DNA from: Parafrankia discariae
GTDB lineage: Bacteria; Actinomycetota; Actinomycetes; Frankiales; Frankiaceae
Direction of reading: 5' to 3'
DNA: 64,000 nucleotides
NCBI RefSeq assembly: GCF_000373365.1
Contig: NZ_KB891230.1
Location: 279,975-343,974, forward strand
Both the position numbers and the translations under genes were made by a program. Numbering within the stretch: the stretch's first letter is position 1; each line of letters begins with the position of its first letter. The notes under the pieces are model-generated. The model made no database searches and was not told where the DNA came from. It saw only the letters and a list, made by a program, of their open reading frames with translations. Below, in pieces: positions 27,717 through 41,818 of this stretch.

Positions 27717-28964
27717 GTGCATCTCACCCACCTGTCGCTGACCGACTTCCGTTCGTACGCCCGGCTGGACCTCGTACTCGAGCCCGGTGTCACGACGTTC
27801 GTGGGTTCGAACGGTCAGGGCAAGACGAACCTGATCGAAGCAGTCGGATTCGTCGCCACGTTGGGTAGTCATCGGGTCGCGAACGACGCTCCCCTGGTCC
27901 GAGAGGGGTGCGGGCAGGCCGTCGTGCGGGCGCGGATCGTACGAGGTGACCGGGCCGCGCTGGTCGAGATGGAGATCGTGCCCGGCAAGGCGAACCGGGT
28001 CCGGCTGAACCGTGCCCCGGTGGCCCGGCCCCGCGACGTCGCGGGGCTGCTCGCCACGGTCCTGTTCGCCCCGGAGGATCTCGCGCTGGTGAAGGGCGAC
28101 CCGGCCGAGCGGCGGCGGTTCCTCGACGACCTGCTCGTCGCGCGATCGCCGCGGATGGCGGCGGTGCAGTCCGACTACGACCGGGTGCTCAAACAGCGTT
28201 CGGCGCTCCTGCGGTCGGCGGGGGCCGCCCGCCGCGCCGGTGGCCGGGGTGACCTGCGCACGCTCGAGGTGTGGGACAGGCATCTCGCCGACCACGGCGC
28301 GGAGCTGCTCGCGGCCCGCCTGGCGCTGGTCGAGGAGCTGCGGCCGCGGGTCGAGAGCGCCTATGTCGCGGTCGCGGGCGAGGACGCGCCCACCGGCGTC
28401 GAGTACCGCTCGACCGTGACGCTCGACTCGTCACCCGATCGGGCCTTGCCCGCAGGCCGAGCTGGCCTGGGCGAGCCGGACGGGCACGTCGACCAGAACG
28501 GGCACGTCGAGCGGGACGGACCCGACGCCGGCCCGGACCGGCCGGGCGGTGGGACGGCGACCCGGGCGGCGCTCGCGGAGGCGATCCTCGCCGGTCTCGC
28601 GGCGGTGCGCACCCAGGAGGTCGATCGCGGTGTGACGCTGGTCGGCCCGCATCGGGACGATCTGCTGCTTTCGGTGAACGGGCGGCCGGCCCGTGGCTAC
28701 GCCAGCCACGGCGAGTCCTGGTCGCTGGCGCTCGCGCTGCGGCTGGCTTCGTTCGAACTGCTGCGCGCGGACGACCGGGAGCCGGTACTTCTGCTCGACG
28801 ACGTGTTCGCGGAGCTGGACACCCGTCGGCGGGCGCGGCTGGCCGCCCTGGTCGCTGACGCGGAGCAGGTACTCGTGACGGCGGCGGTCGACGCGGACGT
28901 GCCGGCGGAGCTCGCCGGTGTGCGCTTCGAGGTGGTCTCCGGGGAGGTGTGCCGTGCCGGCTGA
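27717..28964 (+). CDS. recF: DNA replication/repair protein RecF
   Basis: 415 residues. SMC-like ATPase with Walker [14 protein letters not shown], the family opening [15 protein letters not shown], signature region [14 protein letters not shown] and Walker [14 protein letters not shown]. It loads RecA at gaps. A ~40-residue Gly/Asp/His-rich insertion (about residues 245-285) interrupts the coiled region. The start is GTG, one base after the dnaN stop, implying coupling. No gnd gene separates dnaN and recF, unlike Streptomyces. Confidence 0.96.
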   Translation: MHLTHLSLTDFRSYARLDLVLEPGVTTFVGSNGQGKTNLIEAVGFVATLGSHRVANDAPLVREGCGQAVVRARIVRGDRAALVEMEIVPGKANRVRLNRAPVARPRDVAGLLATVLFAPEDLALVKGDPAERRRFLDDLLVARSPRMAAVQSDYDRVLKQRSALLRSAGAARRAGGRGDLRTLEVWDRHLADHGAELLAARLALVEELRPRVESAYVAVAGEDAPTGVEYRSTVTLDSSPDRALPAGRAGLGEPDGHVDQNGHVERDGPDAGPDRPGGGTATRAALAEAILAGLAAVRTQEVDRGVTLVGPHRDDLLLSVNGRPARGYASHGESWSLALALRLASFELLRADDREPVLLLDDVFAELDTRRRARLAALVADAEQVLVTAAVDADVPAELAGVRFEVVSGEVCRAG

Positions 28965-29646
28965 CGGATCGGCCGACGAACCAACCGACCGCGCGGGAAA
29001 GCTCCCTCCGCCCGCGGCGCCTCCAACGTCCGGGTCCGCAACGTCCGGGTCCGCGGCGCCAGAGCCCGCGGCGCCAGAGCCCGCGGCGCGCGGGGCCGAT
29101 CTCGCCCGGCAGATGCTCGCGCGGGCGAAGCAGGACGCGCGGGCCCGGGGGACGGGCCGCCCGGGCGGCGCAGCGGGTAGCGGCGGTGGCGGCCGCGCCA
29201 CCGCGGCCGGGCGCCGTGGGCGGGACGACTCCGGCGATCCGCCGGCCCGCCAGCGGCTGCCGGGCATCGCCGCGCCGGGCCGGGAGTGGCGGACACCGAT
29301 GAACTTCGGTTCGGCCGTCGCGCGCCTCGTCGCCGAGCGCGGCTGGCAGACGCGGGCGACCGACGCGTCGGTGCTGGCGCGGTGGGATGTCCTGGTGGGG
29401 CCGGGCATCGCGGCGCACTGTTCCCCGGTCTCGCTGCGGGACGGGGAGCTCGAGCTGGTCGCGGAGTCGACGGCCTGGGCGACGCAGCTGCGCATGCTCT
29501 CCCGGCAGATTCTCGGGATTCTCCGCAAGGAGCTCGGGCCGCACGTGGTTCGGCGCATCACGGTACGGGGGCCGGCCGCGCCCTCATGGAACCACGGCGG
29601 CATGTCCGCGCAGGGTGGCCGTGGCCCGCGGGACACCTACGGATGA
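28954..29646 (+). CDS. dciA: DciA-type helicase-loading protein (DUF721)
   Basis: 230 residues. The DUF721 core is in the second half ([20 protein letters not shown], then [39 protein letters not shown]). The first ~90 residues are an Ala/Pro/Gly-rich disordered lead, while homologues such as Rv0004 have shorter leads. DciA loads or activates the replicative helicase DnaB in bacteria lacking DnaC/DnaI. GTG at 28954 follows GGGGAGG by 6 nt and overlaps recF by 11 bp. The place between recF and gyrB is standard in actinobacteria. Confidence 0.9.
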   Translation: MPADGSADEPTDRAGKLPPPAAPPTSGSATSGSAAPEPAAPEPAARGADLARQMLARAKQDARARGTGRPGGAAGSGGGGRATAAGRRGRDDSGDPPARQRLPGIAAPGREWRTPMNFGSAVARLVAERGWQTRATDASVLARWDVLVGPGIAAHCSPVSLRDGELELVAESTAWATQLRMLSRQILGILRKELGPHVVRRITVRGPAAPSWNHGGMSAQGGRGPRDTYG

Positions 29647-31932
<2,286 letters not shown>

Positions 31933-32129
31933 GCCAGCCTCCGCTGGGGCGGGTCCGGGCTGACCGGGCCGATCGACCCGTCCCGGCAGCCTGGCACCTT
32001 CGACTCCGATCCCGGCGGACCTGCGAGTGAGCGGCCCGCGGAAGGCGTGGCCCGGACCGGGCCATCCCCGCGACCCGGCGCCCGGCCCGCCCCAGCCGAC
32101 TCATCGCCCCCACTGCCTGGAAGGACCCC

Positions 32130-34643
<2,514 letters not shown>

Positions 34644-34751
34644 AGCCGGTGACCTGACCGTCCCGGGCGGCCACGTCGCGCGTCGTCGGTGGCACGCCAG
34701 GACCACAGGCGTGCGACCCCACGTGCGACCAGGAGTGGACGGGGAGAATCC

Positions 34752-36647
34752 GTGAGCGACAGTCAGAATGACCGGCCCGCCCGGTCGGCCGTCCACCGCG
34801 CCTCCCCGGCCCGTCCGGAGCAGCGCACCGCGGCCGTGGCCGGCCGGTCGGACGACCCGGACCGGACCCGCCGGTCGGGCCCGGCGAAGGCCGGCCCCGT
34901 GGGCGCGGCACCGGGCGTGGGTGCCGGCACCGGGACGGGGATCGGAGCCGGGAGCGGTAAGGGAGCTCCCGGGGCAGCCGGCACGGCCGGGGCGGCCGGC
35001 TCCGGCACGAGCGCGGCGGTGGGCGGTGCGGGCGGCCCCCGCTCGACACCGGGGAAGGACGACGGCGAGTCCAAACGCGGGTTCCTCCCCGGAACCGGCC
35101 GTCCCGCGGACGGCCGGCCGGGGGAGAGCCGTCCCGCGGCCGGGCGAGGGGCTGGAACGGGCTCTCGCGGCCCGTCCCGGCCCTCCTCCGGAGCGGCGTC
35201 GCCCGGAGCGGGTGCTCCGGGGCCGGCGTCGCCCGGAAAGGGCGCTCCCGGAGCGGCGTCGCCCGGTGGTTCCGGGGCGGCGCCGCCCGCGCGTGGCGCG
35301 GGTGTGGGCGGTGCCGGCGGTGCGGGTGCCGGCGGTGCGGCGAGCCCCTTCTTCCAGCGTCCCGGCCGGGACGAGAACGCCCCACCCGACCGGGACAACG
35401 CACCCGGCCAGGCCGGTCAGGCCAGCCAGACGACGCGCCTCGGTGCCGGCGGTGCGGGCGAGCCCAAGCCACTGAGCGCGTCGGGGGCCGTTCCGGGCTC
35501 GTCCCCGGCAGGCGCCGGTGGCGGGGCGGACCGCGCTGCCCCCGCGCCACGCGGTGGCGACTCCGAACCCGACGAGGCAGCCCGGCCGTCGGCCGGTCGG
35601 CAGCCCGCCCGCGACGCGGACGCGGCGAGGCCGGCGGGTGACGGCCGGAAGCCGGCGGAGGCGGCCGGTGCGGGCGGTGTGGGCGCCGCCAAGGAGGCCG
35701 CCCCGTCAGCCGGCCCGGGGACATCCCGAACAGGCGCCCGCCCGGACACCGCCCGCCCGGAAACATCCAGAGCCGAGACGACGAGAAAGCACGATGCGCA
35801 GACCACCGTCAGAAGCCCGGCGGCACGCCCCGGCACCCCGGCCGACCCACCCCGGGACAGCGACACGATCTCGCTGGTGCGACCGAACCTGCCCAAACGG
35901 GGCTCGAAGCGCCCGGCGGACCGGGTCGGCGCGGACGTGAAGACCTCCCCGGATCGCGGCACGGTCACCGACCGCATGCCCGCCGAGCGCCGCCCCACCC
36001 CTGAACCGGTGCGGGCAGCCACTCCGTCGGCCCGGCAGGCGCCGCCGCCGGCGGACCGTACCGCCCCCTACGACCGCCCTGGGACGCCGCCAGGGCCGCT
36101 GCCGACGTCCGGTGGCCTGGGCCCGAACGGTCTGTCCACCGAGCCGTTCGACCGGGTCGACGAGGCCGACCGCGCCCGGCCCGCGGGTGCTCCCGGGCCG
36201 CAGGGTGGTCCCCCGCGGGGCCAGCAGCCAGGCGGCCGCGAGCCGGTGCGGGACACCGCCGGCCAGGGGCCGCGCCGGGGCCCGGCCGGTGGCCGACGCG
36301 CCCGCCTGCGGCTCTCCAGAGTGGAACCGCTCTCGGTGACGCGGCTCTCGTTCGCGTTCTCGCTGTGCGTCTTCCTGATCATGGTCGTCGCCGTGGCGGT
36401 GCTGTGGTTCGTGCTGAACTCGATCGGGGTCTTCGACAGTGTCACCGACGCCGCCGACACGCTGACCGACGGCACGAACACCGACGTCTCAGGCTGGCTG
36501 TCCTTCGGGAGGGCGATGCAGATCAGCCTGCTTGTCGGGGCGATCAACGTCGTCCTGATGACGGCGCTGGCGACCCTGGGCGCGCTGCTCTACAACCTCT
36601 GCGCGGACATGATCGGCGGGCTCGAGGTCACCTTGAGCGACCAGTAG
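34752..36647 (+). CDS. DUF3566 membrane protein with a long disordered N-terminus
   Basis: 631 residues. Only the last ~120 are conserved DUF3566: RLRLSRVEPLSVTRLSFAFS, a transmembrane helix, an extracytoplasmic loop (GVFDSVTDAADTL) and a second helix before GLEVTLSDQ. The first ~510 residues are low-complexity Gly/Pro/Ala/Arg, far more than in the ~300-residue mycobacterial homologue (Rv0007). The place after gyrA and before tRNA-Ile is typical. The function is unknown. GTG start with GGGGAG 5 nt upstream. Confidence 0.88.
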   Translation: MSDSQNDRPARSAVHRASPARPEQRTAAVAGRSDDPDRTRRSGPAKAGPVGAAPGVGAGTGTGIGAGSGKGAPGAAGTAGAAGSGTSAAVGGAGGPRSTPGKDDGESKRGFLPGTGRPADGRPGESRPAAGRGAGTGSRGPSRPSSGAASPGAGAPGPASPGKGAPGAASPGGSGAAPPARGAGVGGAGGAGAGGAASPFFQRPGRDENAPPDRDNAPGQAGQASQTTRLGAGGAGEPKPLSASGAVPGSSPAGAGGGADRAAPAPRGGDSEPDEAARPSAGRQPARDADAARPAGDGRKPAEAAGAGGVGAAKEAAPSAGPGTSRTGARPDTARPETSRAETTRKHDAQTTVRSPAARPGTPADPPRDSDTISLVRPNLPKRGSKRPADRVGADVKTSPDRGTVTDRMPAERRPTPEPVRAATPSARQAPPPADRTAPYDRPGTPPGPLPTSGGLGPNGLSTEPFDRVDEADRARPAGAPGPQGGPPRGQQPGGREPVRDTAGQGPRRGPAGGRRARLRLSRVEPLSVTRLSFAFSLCVFLIMVVAVAVLWFVLNSIGVFDSVTDAADTLTDGTNTDVSGWLSFGRAMQISLLVGAINVVLMTALATLGALLYNLCADMIGGLEVTLSDQ

Positions 36648-36720
36648 CCGATCCGTCGGAATTCGGGGGGCGGCGGCCGTCATGGAGCCGTCGCCATCCT
36701 GTACTCTCATCAGCAGCCAA

Positions 36721-36794
36721 GGACCTATAGCTCAGTCGGTTAGAGCGCTTCCCTGATAAGGAAGAGGCCGGTGGTTCAAGTCCACCTAGGTCCA
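36721..36794 (+). tRNA. tRNA-Ile (anticodon GAT)
   Basis: A 74-nt cloverleaf. Acceptor GGACCTA pairs with TAGGTCC. The anticodon stem-loop CTTCC-CTGATAA-GGAAG gives anticodon GAT, and the T-loop is TTCAAGT. CCA is not encoded. A TACTCT hexamer at 36702-36707 may be its -10 element; the same hexamer precedes the tRNA-Ala gene. Confidence 0.97.
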
Positions 36795-36814
36795 CGAGCT
36801 GGCCCGTCGTGTTC

Positions 36815-36834
36815 GCCGACCTTTGGTCGGCTTT
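36815..36834 (+). terminator. terminator after tRNA-Ile
   Basis: A 7-bp stem GCCGACC / GGTCGGC with a TTT loop, followed by TTT, 20 nt after the tRNA. Confidence 0.7.
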
Positions 36835-37471
36835 CCGGCGGGCCGCGATGTTTTCGGAGGGGCCGAGCCCCCCGAACCCCCCACGTGCGCGATCGCGTTT
36901 CGGGTTGGTGGTGTTCGGGCGAGGCAGGGGGTTCGAGTTCCCTCACCCACGGGCACCGGGCCTGGGGTCTGGGGTCTGGTTTGGGCGGGATTGATCGCGC
37001 CCCGGCCCTGCCACGGGTACTGCTGGATGCCGCGGATCGCTGGGCTCGCCGGGTCTGAGTGTGTGCTTCCGGGCCGTTGTGCTTGCCAGGCGCTGTGCGC
37101 TGTGCACAGGGCTGTGGATAAACCTGTGGATGATGCTGTGGATATCCCTGTTCATTCCGTGCGTTCCGGGACGTATCCAGGCAGGATGTGAGCGAGCGGC
37201 GTGTCGGACAGCCGACCCGGGTCGGGCCGTGCTGGCGGAATCTCAGGAGGTAAACCCTGGCCGGGCCAGTGGTCTGACCCCATCCGGTAGCCGCGTGGGT
37301 GCGCCGAGAGAGGGCCGGGAGCCCTTACATCCGATGCGTCCGGTTTGCCTGATCTGGTAAGACGGGCGAGCGGCAGCGGCGAAGGGGCGGGGCGCCGGGC
37401 GGGTCCATCCCGCCGGTCGCGTACCCCGGATCCGCCTCTCGGATCCCCTGACATTGGGACGAGGAGACAAC
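36835..37471. other. intergenic region carrying a DnaA-box array
   Basis: About 640 bp without a convincing gene. It contains a tRNA T-arm-like fragment at about 36926-36952 and the 12-bp DnaA-box array at 37100-37159 described separately. Confidence 0.5.
37100..37159 (-). promoter_or_regulatory. tandem 12-bp array with three DnaA boxes
   Basis: Five 12-bp units beginning CTGT. The middle three contain TGTGGATAA (37113-37121, perfect), TGTGGATGA (37125-37133) and TGTGGATAT (37137-37145), each exactly 12 bp apart and in the same orientation. The flanking units (CTGTGCACAGGG and CTGTTCATTCCG) are degenerate. The array lies 11 kb from oriC, so it may titrate DnaA or regulate neighbouring genes. 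Confidence 0.75.
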
Positions 37472-38089
37472 GTGGACGTGGCGTTGCGGCAGGCGGCCGA
37501 GGCCGCCAAGGGCTTCATGCCACCCGAGGAAGGACAGGCGCTGCACGCGGCCGCGGCCGAACTGCCCGGCGGCGGCCTGATCTGCGAGATCGGCACCTAC
37601 TGCGGGAAATCCACTCTCTATCTCGCCGCCGCCGCCCGGCTCGTCGGCGCCGCGGTCGTCACCGTCGATCATCATCGGGGATCGGAGGAGAACCAGTCGG
37701 GCTGGGAGTACCACGACACCACGCTCGTCGACCCGCGTACCGGCCGGCTGGACACGTTGCCCACGCTGCGCACGACTTTGGAGGCCGCCGGGGTCGAGGA
37801 CGTCGTCACCGCGGTGGTCGGGCGGTCCGAGATCGTCGGGCGATGGTGGTCCACCCCCATCGACCTGCTGTTCCTCGACGGCGGGCACACCGAGAAGCAG
37901 GCGCAGGCCGACTACGAGGCCTGGGCCCGCCACGTGCGTCCCGGCGGCCGGCTGGTGATCCACGACGTGTTCCCCGACCCCGCCGACGGTGGCCAGGCGC
38001 CGTACCACGTCCTGCTGCGCGCCGTTCGGGACGGCTTCAGCGAGATGTCACGCACGGGATCGCTGCGGGTCCTCCGCCGGCTCTTCTGA
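37472..38089 (+). CDS. Class I SAM-dependent methyltransferase (Methyltransf_24 type)
   Basis: 205 residues. SAM motif ICEIGTYCGKSTLYLAAAA, acidic loop VVTVDHHRGSEENQ and LLFLDGGHTEKQAQADYEAW, resembling rhamnosyl O-methyltransferase-like and CmcI-like enzymes. The GTG at 37472 is favoured by GAGGAG 5 nt upstream. Its end overlaps by 42 bp the end of the convergent cyclase-like gene. With the three genes on the opposite strand it forms a probable modification cluster; the substrate is unknown. Confidence 0.8.
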   Translation: MDVALRQAAEAAKGFMPPEEGQALHAAAAELPGGGLICEIGTYCGKSTLYLAAAARLVGAAVVTVDHHRGSEENQSGWEYHDTTLVDPRTGRLDTLPTLRTTLEAAGVEDVVTAVVGRSEIVGRWWSTPIDLLFLDGGHTEKQAQADYEAWARHVRPGGRLVIHDVFPDPADGGQAPYHVLLRAVRDGFSEMSRTGSLRVLRRLF

Positions 38090-39292
38090 GTCACACCCGC
38101 ACGCGCGCCACGGACCGGTGAGCGCCTCGCCGCCCCGACCGGGGGCGGCGAGGTCGCCGGCCCGCTGCTCGCCGCGCGGCGCCCGTTCGCCGGCCGTGCC
38201 TCGCCCGGTGCGGGGCGTCGACGGGTCGCGTGGCTCGGGCAGGTCGTCGCGGTGCACGACGTGCAGGCCCTCGGGCAGATCGTCCCCGCGGAAGGTGCGT
38301 TCGGTGGGGCCGCCGGCCAGGGTGTCGACGGCGAGCACGACCGCGGCCGCCGTCCAGGTCGACTGCTCCTCCGGCCAGTGGCACTTGTCGGCGAACTGCC
38401 AGCCGGTCCAGTAGGCCCCGTCGGGGGTCCGCAGGTGCTGCATCTCCCGGACGAGGTCGGTCGCCGCCCCGGTCTCGCCCACCAGGTGCAGCGCGATGGC
38501 GAGTTCGCAGGTCTCGGCGCCGGTGACCCATGGTTCGTCGGCCACGCAGCGGATGCCGAGGCCGGGCACGACGAAGTCGTCCCAGCGGGAGCGCAGCCTG
38601 GCCCGCCCCTCCGCGCCGCGCAGCGCGCCGCCGATCACCGGGTAGTACCAGTCCATCGACCAGCGGTCCCGCGGCAGGAAGTACTCGGGATGGCGGCGCA
38701 GCGCGTGCCACAGCGCGCCGGCGGCGACCTCCCACTCCGGCCGCGTCTCGCCGACCAGCGCGGCGAGACCGAGGCCGCACCGCAGGCTGTGCAGGGTCGA
38801 CGAGCAGCCGGTGACGAGCGCCTCCGGGTAGTCCTCACCGGCCGCGGTGCGGGCCCACCAGATCTGGCCGCCGGGGGCCTGCAGGTCCACGACGAAGTCC
38901 AGCGCGGCGCGGGCGACCGGCCACATCCGGGCCACGAAGGCGCGGTCGCCGGTGACGAGCCAGCGATGCCACAGCGCCGTCGCCACGTAGGCGCACTGGT
39001 TGCTGTCGGCGAAGTCCTCCTTGACGGCTCCGCCGACGTGGCTGGTGGCCCACGAGCCGTCCGGGCGCTGGTGGTGGCGCAGCCAGTCCCAGGCGGCGTC
39101 CGCGGCGTCGACCCGGCCGGCGATCAGCAGGGCCATCGCGCATTCCAGGTGGTCCCACGGGTCGGTGTGGCCGCCCGCGAACCACGGGATCGCTCCGTCC
39201 GGCTCCTGGACCGCGGCTATCGCGTCCGCGGTGGCGCGCAGTGCCTCACGGGCGAGGAGCGGAACACCCGGCGCCGGCTCACCTGGTCGCAC
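38048..39292 (-). CDS. Prenyltransferase/terpene cyclase-like protein with alpha-toroid repeats
   Basis: 414 residues. Helical repeats resemble the alpha/alpha toroid of squalene cyclases and prenyltransferases, with QW-like motifs QRPDGSWATSH and RTPDGAYWTGW, plus AVQEPDGAIPWFAGGH near the start. The DXDD motif of true class II cyclases is not seen, so activity is doubtful; it may bind or process a glycan or polyprenyl substrate. The C-terminal ~75 residues are Arg/Gly-rich. GTG start with GGAGG upstream. It overlaps the preceding methyltransferase gene by 14 bp, hence an operon. Confidence 0.75.
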   Translation of the reverse strand: MRPGEPAPGVPLLAREALRATADAIAAVQEPDGAIPWFAGGHTDPWDHLECAMALLIAGRVDAADAAWDWLRHHQRPDGSWATSHVGGAVKEDFADSNQCAYVATALWHRWLVTGDRAFVARMWPVARAALDFVVDLQAPGGQIWWARTAAGEDYPEALVTGCSSTLHSLRCGLGLAALVGETRPEWEVAAGALWHALRRHPEYFLPRDRWSMDWYYPVIGGALRGAEGRARLRSRWDDFVVPGLGIRCVADEPWVTGAETCELAIALHLVGETGAATDLVREMQHLRTPDGAYWTGWQFADKCHWPEEQSTWTAAAVVLAVDTLAGGPTERTFRGDDLPEGLHVVHRDDLPEPRDPSTPRTGRGTAGERAPRGEQRAGDLAAPGRGGEALTGPWRACGCDSEEPAEDPQRSRA

Positions 39293-40103
39293 GCTCGACC
39301 TCCGGTGTCCTGCCGGCCAGCGCCGCCGCGTCCGCCGCGTCCGCCGCCCTGGCGGCCAGCGTCGCCGCGTCGGTCGCGTCCGCCGTCCTGGGGCGCGGCT
39401 TGCGCAGGTAGAGCACGATGCTCTTGCCGAGCACCGGGTCCAGCAGGCGCTCGGCCGTCCGGGTGAGCGCCGGGCGTCGCATCATGTCCCAGACCAGGAG
39501 ACGGTGGTACAGCTTCGTGGCGGGGTGGTCGTCGTCGTGCACGCCGACCAGGCAGCGCAGCCACCAGTAGGGGGCGTGCAGGGAGTGCGCGCGGTGCTGG
39601 CCGACCAGTTCGAGGCCACTGACGCGCAGCTTCTCGATCAGCTGGTCGCGCCGGTAGATGCGGATGTGGCCGCCCTCGACGTTGTGGTAGTCGTCCGACA
39701 ACGCCCAGCAGACCCGTTCCGGGAGCCGGGCGGGCACGGTGACCGCCGCGAACCCGCCGGGGCGCAGCACCCGGGCCAGCTCGGCCATCGCACCGGTGTC
39801 CTCGGGCAGGTGCTCCAGGATCTCGGCCGCGATGACCCGGTCGAAGGTGCTGTCCGCGAACGGCAGCGCCAGCGCGTCGCCGCGCACGGGTGCCGCCCGG
39901 GCGCCGCCGGGAACCTGGCCCTCGGCGGACATGGCGGCGAGCATCGCGCCGACGCCGGTGACCTCGTCGGCCGAGTAGTCGAGGGCTATCACGTGCGCGC
40001 CGCGGCGGAACGCCTCGAAGGAGTGCCGCCCCGCGCCGCAGCCCAGGTCGAGCACCCTCGCCTCGCGCGGGACGGGGAACCGGGCGAAGTCGACGGTCAG
40101 CAT
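39279..40103 (-). CDS. Class I SAM-dependent methyltransferase
   Basis: 274 residues. Motif I is ARVLDLGCGAGRHSFEAFR, followed by VIALDYSADEV, then GDALALPFADSTFDRVIAAE and LARVLRPGGFAAVTVP, a UbiE/Methyltransf_11 pattern. The second half (YHNVEGGHIRIYRRDQLIEK) is typical of methyltransferases acting on sugars or lipids. It overlaps the upstream GT4 gene by 7 bp and the downstream gene by 14 bp. The ATG at 40103 is the first Met before the conserved fold; sequence further upstream is coding for GT4 in another frame. Confidence 0.87.
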   Translation of the reverse strand: MLTVDFARFPVPREARVLDLGCGAGRHSFEAFRRGAHVIALDYSADEVTGVGAMLAAMSAEGQVPGGARAAPVRGDALALPFADSTFDRVIAAEILEHLPEDTGAMAELARVLRPGGFAAVTVPARLPERVCWALSDDYHNVEGGHIRIYRRDQLIEKLRVSGLELVGQHRAHSLHAPYWWLRCLVGVHDDDHPATKLYHRLLVWDMMRRPALTRTAERLLDPVLGKSIVLYLRKPRPRTADATDAATLAARAADAADAAALAGRTPEVERATR

Positions 40104-41497
40104 GCCGGCTCGACCGGTGCCACCGCGCCGGTCGAGGCGGCGACGGGCGGTGGCCCACTGCCCGGGACGGCCGCCCGTACGGCCGCGATCCGCCGTTCGT
40201 ACCAGGCCGCGGTGCCGGCGGCGGCGGCCTGCCAGGAGAACCGCTCCTCCACCCGGCGCCGGCCGGCGGCGCCCATCCGCGCCCGCAGTTCCGGGTCGTC
40301 GAGCAGCGTGGCGATCGCGCCGGCGAGCGCGCCGGCGTCGCCGGGGGGCACCAGCAGCGCGGCCTCGCCGTTCGGCCCGGCCACCTCGGGCAGCGCGCCC
40401 GCGGTGGTCGCGACCAGCGGCAGCCCGCACGCCATCTCCTCGACCAGCGGCAGGCTGAAGCCCTCGTAGAGGGACGGGACGACGGCGACCTCGGCGGAGC
40501 GCAGCAGGTCCACCATCTCGGCCTGTGGGACGTTGGACCGGAACGTCACCGCCTCGGTGAGCCCGAGCTCGCCGACCTGGCGCTGCGCGGCCCCGCCCTC
40601 GCGCACCTTCCCGATGCACACCAGGTGCACCGGGCGTTCGGCCCGCAGCTTCGCCAGCGCCTCCAGCAGCACCATCAGCCCCTTGAGCGGGACGTCCGCG
40701 CTGGTCACCACGATGATCCGCCCCGGCACCGGCGTGGCGGCGCCGCCGTCGGCGCTGCCCCCGGTGCCGGGCGCGGCGTCGGACGGCGGCGCCGGCCGCG
40801 GGGTGAACACGTCGGCCTCCACGCCGAGCGGGACGGTGTGCAGGGTCTCGATGGGGACGTTCATGTCGGCGACGATCTCGTGCCGGGAGCTCTCGGAGGG
40901 AACCACCACGCCGTCCAGACCACGGGCCACCCGGGCCTGCATGGGCAGGAACGAGTACCAGCGGCGTACGCCCAGCGCGGCCCGGCGACCGGTCGTGGCG
41001 GCCAGGTGCAGGCGCCGGTCGACGGTGATCGGATGGTGGATCGTCGACACGACCGGGATGCCGTAGGGCCGCAACGCCCGGCGCAGCGGCAGCAGGCCGT
41101 AGCCCAGCCCCTGGTTGTCGTGCACGATGTCGAAGTCGGGCCGGCCCTGGCCACGCCGCGGCCGTAGCGCCTCGAAGGCCCGCAGCGAGAACGCCAGCGG
41201 CTCCGAGAACTGCCCGGTGCGCATCATGCCGAACTCGACGACGTCCGCCAGCGAGTGGAACTCACGGAACCCCGGCCAGCGGAAGGGGTCCCCGTCGCGG
41301 TAGAGATCGAGGCTGGGAAGCCTGGTGAGCCCCACCCCCGGGTCGAGGTTCGGGTACGGCGGCCCGCTCACCACCTGAACCTGATGACCCAAAGTCACCA
41401 GTTCACGCGAGAGCTGCCGTACGTACACCCCCTGGCCACCACAAGTAGGCAAACTTCGGTACGACAGCAACGCTATCCGCAACGGTGCGCCCTCCAT
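40097..41497 (-). CDS. GT4-family glycosyltransferase
   Basis: 466 residues. Two Rossmann domains: the N-terminal LSYRSLPTCGGQGVYVRQLS contains the Gly-rich acceptor loop. The C-terminal domain has VVPSLYEGFSLPLVEEMACG with the EX7E-type donor motif (E-G-F-S-L-P-L-V-E). GDP-mannose or UDP-sugar donors are usual in this family. First gene of the three-gene minus-strand operon with a methyltransferase and the cyclase-like gene. A ~30-residue Gly/Ala/Pro insertion links the domains. Confidence 0.9.
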   Translation of the reverse strand: MEGAPLRIALLSYRSLPTCGGQGVYVRQLSRELVTLGHQVQVVSGPPYPNLDPGVGLTRLPSLDLYRDGDPFRWPGFREFHSLADVVEFGMMRTGQFSEPLAFSLRAFEALRPRRGQGRPDFDIVHDNQGLGYGLLPLRRALRPYGIPVVSTIHHPITVDRRLHLAATTGRRAALGVRRWYSFLPMQARVARGLDGVVVPSESSRHEIVADMNVPIETLHTVPLGVEADVFTPRPAPPSDAAPGTGGSADGGAATPVPGRIIVVTSADVPLKGLMVLLEALAKLRAERPVHLVCIGKVREGGAAQRQVGELGLTEAVTFRSNVPQAEMVDLLRSAEVAVVPSLYEGFSLPLVEEMACGLPLVATTAGALPEVAGPNGEAALLVPPGDAGALAGAIATLLDDPELRARMGAAGRRRVEERFSWQAAAAGTAAWYERRIAAVRAAVPGSGPPPVAASTGAVAPVEPAC

Positions 41498-41806
41498 CGC
41501 TCGCGGCCTCCTACGGGTCCCGCGAGCCCGAGGACAGCGCCGTTGCTTGGCACACTAGGACATCGAACCGCGATCTTCACGGAATCGGGACACTTGCCCC
41601 TGCTCCGCGACAAAGCCGGTGACGGCTCGTAATCGGTGCCGAAGGCCCCGAACCGTCTGTCCGATCGCTTGTCCGCGCGTTGGCTGACCCGTCCCCGGGC
41701 TGTGCGCGGTGGGCTGTCCTGCGGCGGGGCTCCCGCTGGCCTGGCGGGCGGCGGGCGCCGCCGCTCAGCCGCCGCGGCTCAGCTCTGGCCGCTCAGCTCT
41801 CGCCGC
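41498..41806. other. intergenic region upstream of the GT4 gene
   Basis: About 310 bp without a gene, probably holding the promoter of the GT4 operon and the 3' end of the ohr transcript. A tandem repeat at its right edge is listed separately. Confidence 0.3.
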
Positions 41807-41818
41807 TCAGCTCTCGCC
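41777..41818. repeat. three 14-bp tandem repeats across the ohr stop codon
   Basis: GCTCAGCTCT followed by GGCC, CGCC and CGCC at 41777, 41791 and 41805. The last copy contains the ohr stop codon and its final codons, suggesting expansion from the gene end. Confidence 0.75.
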
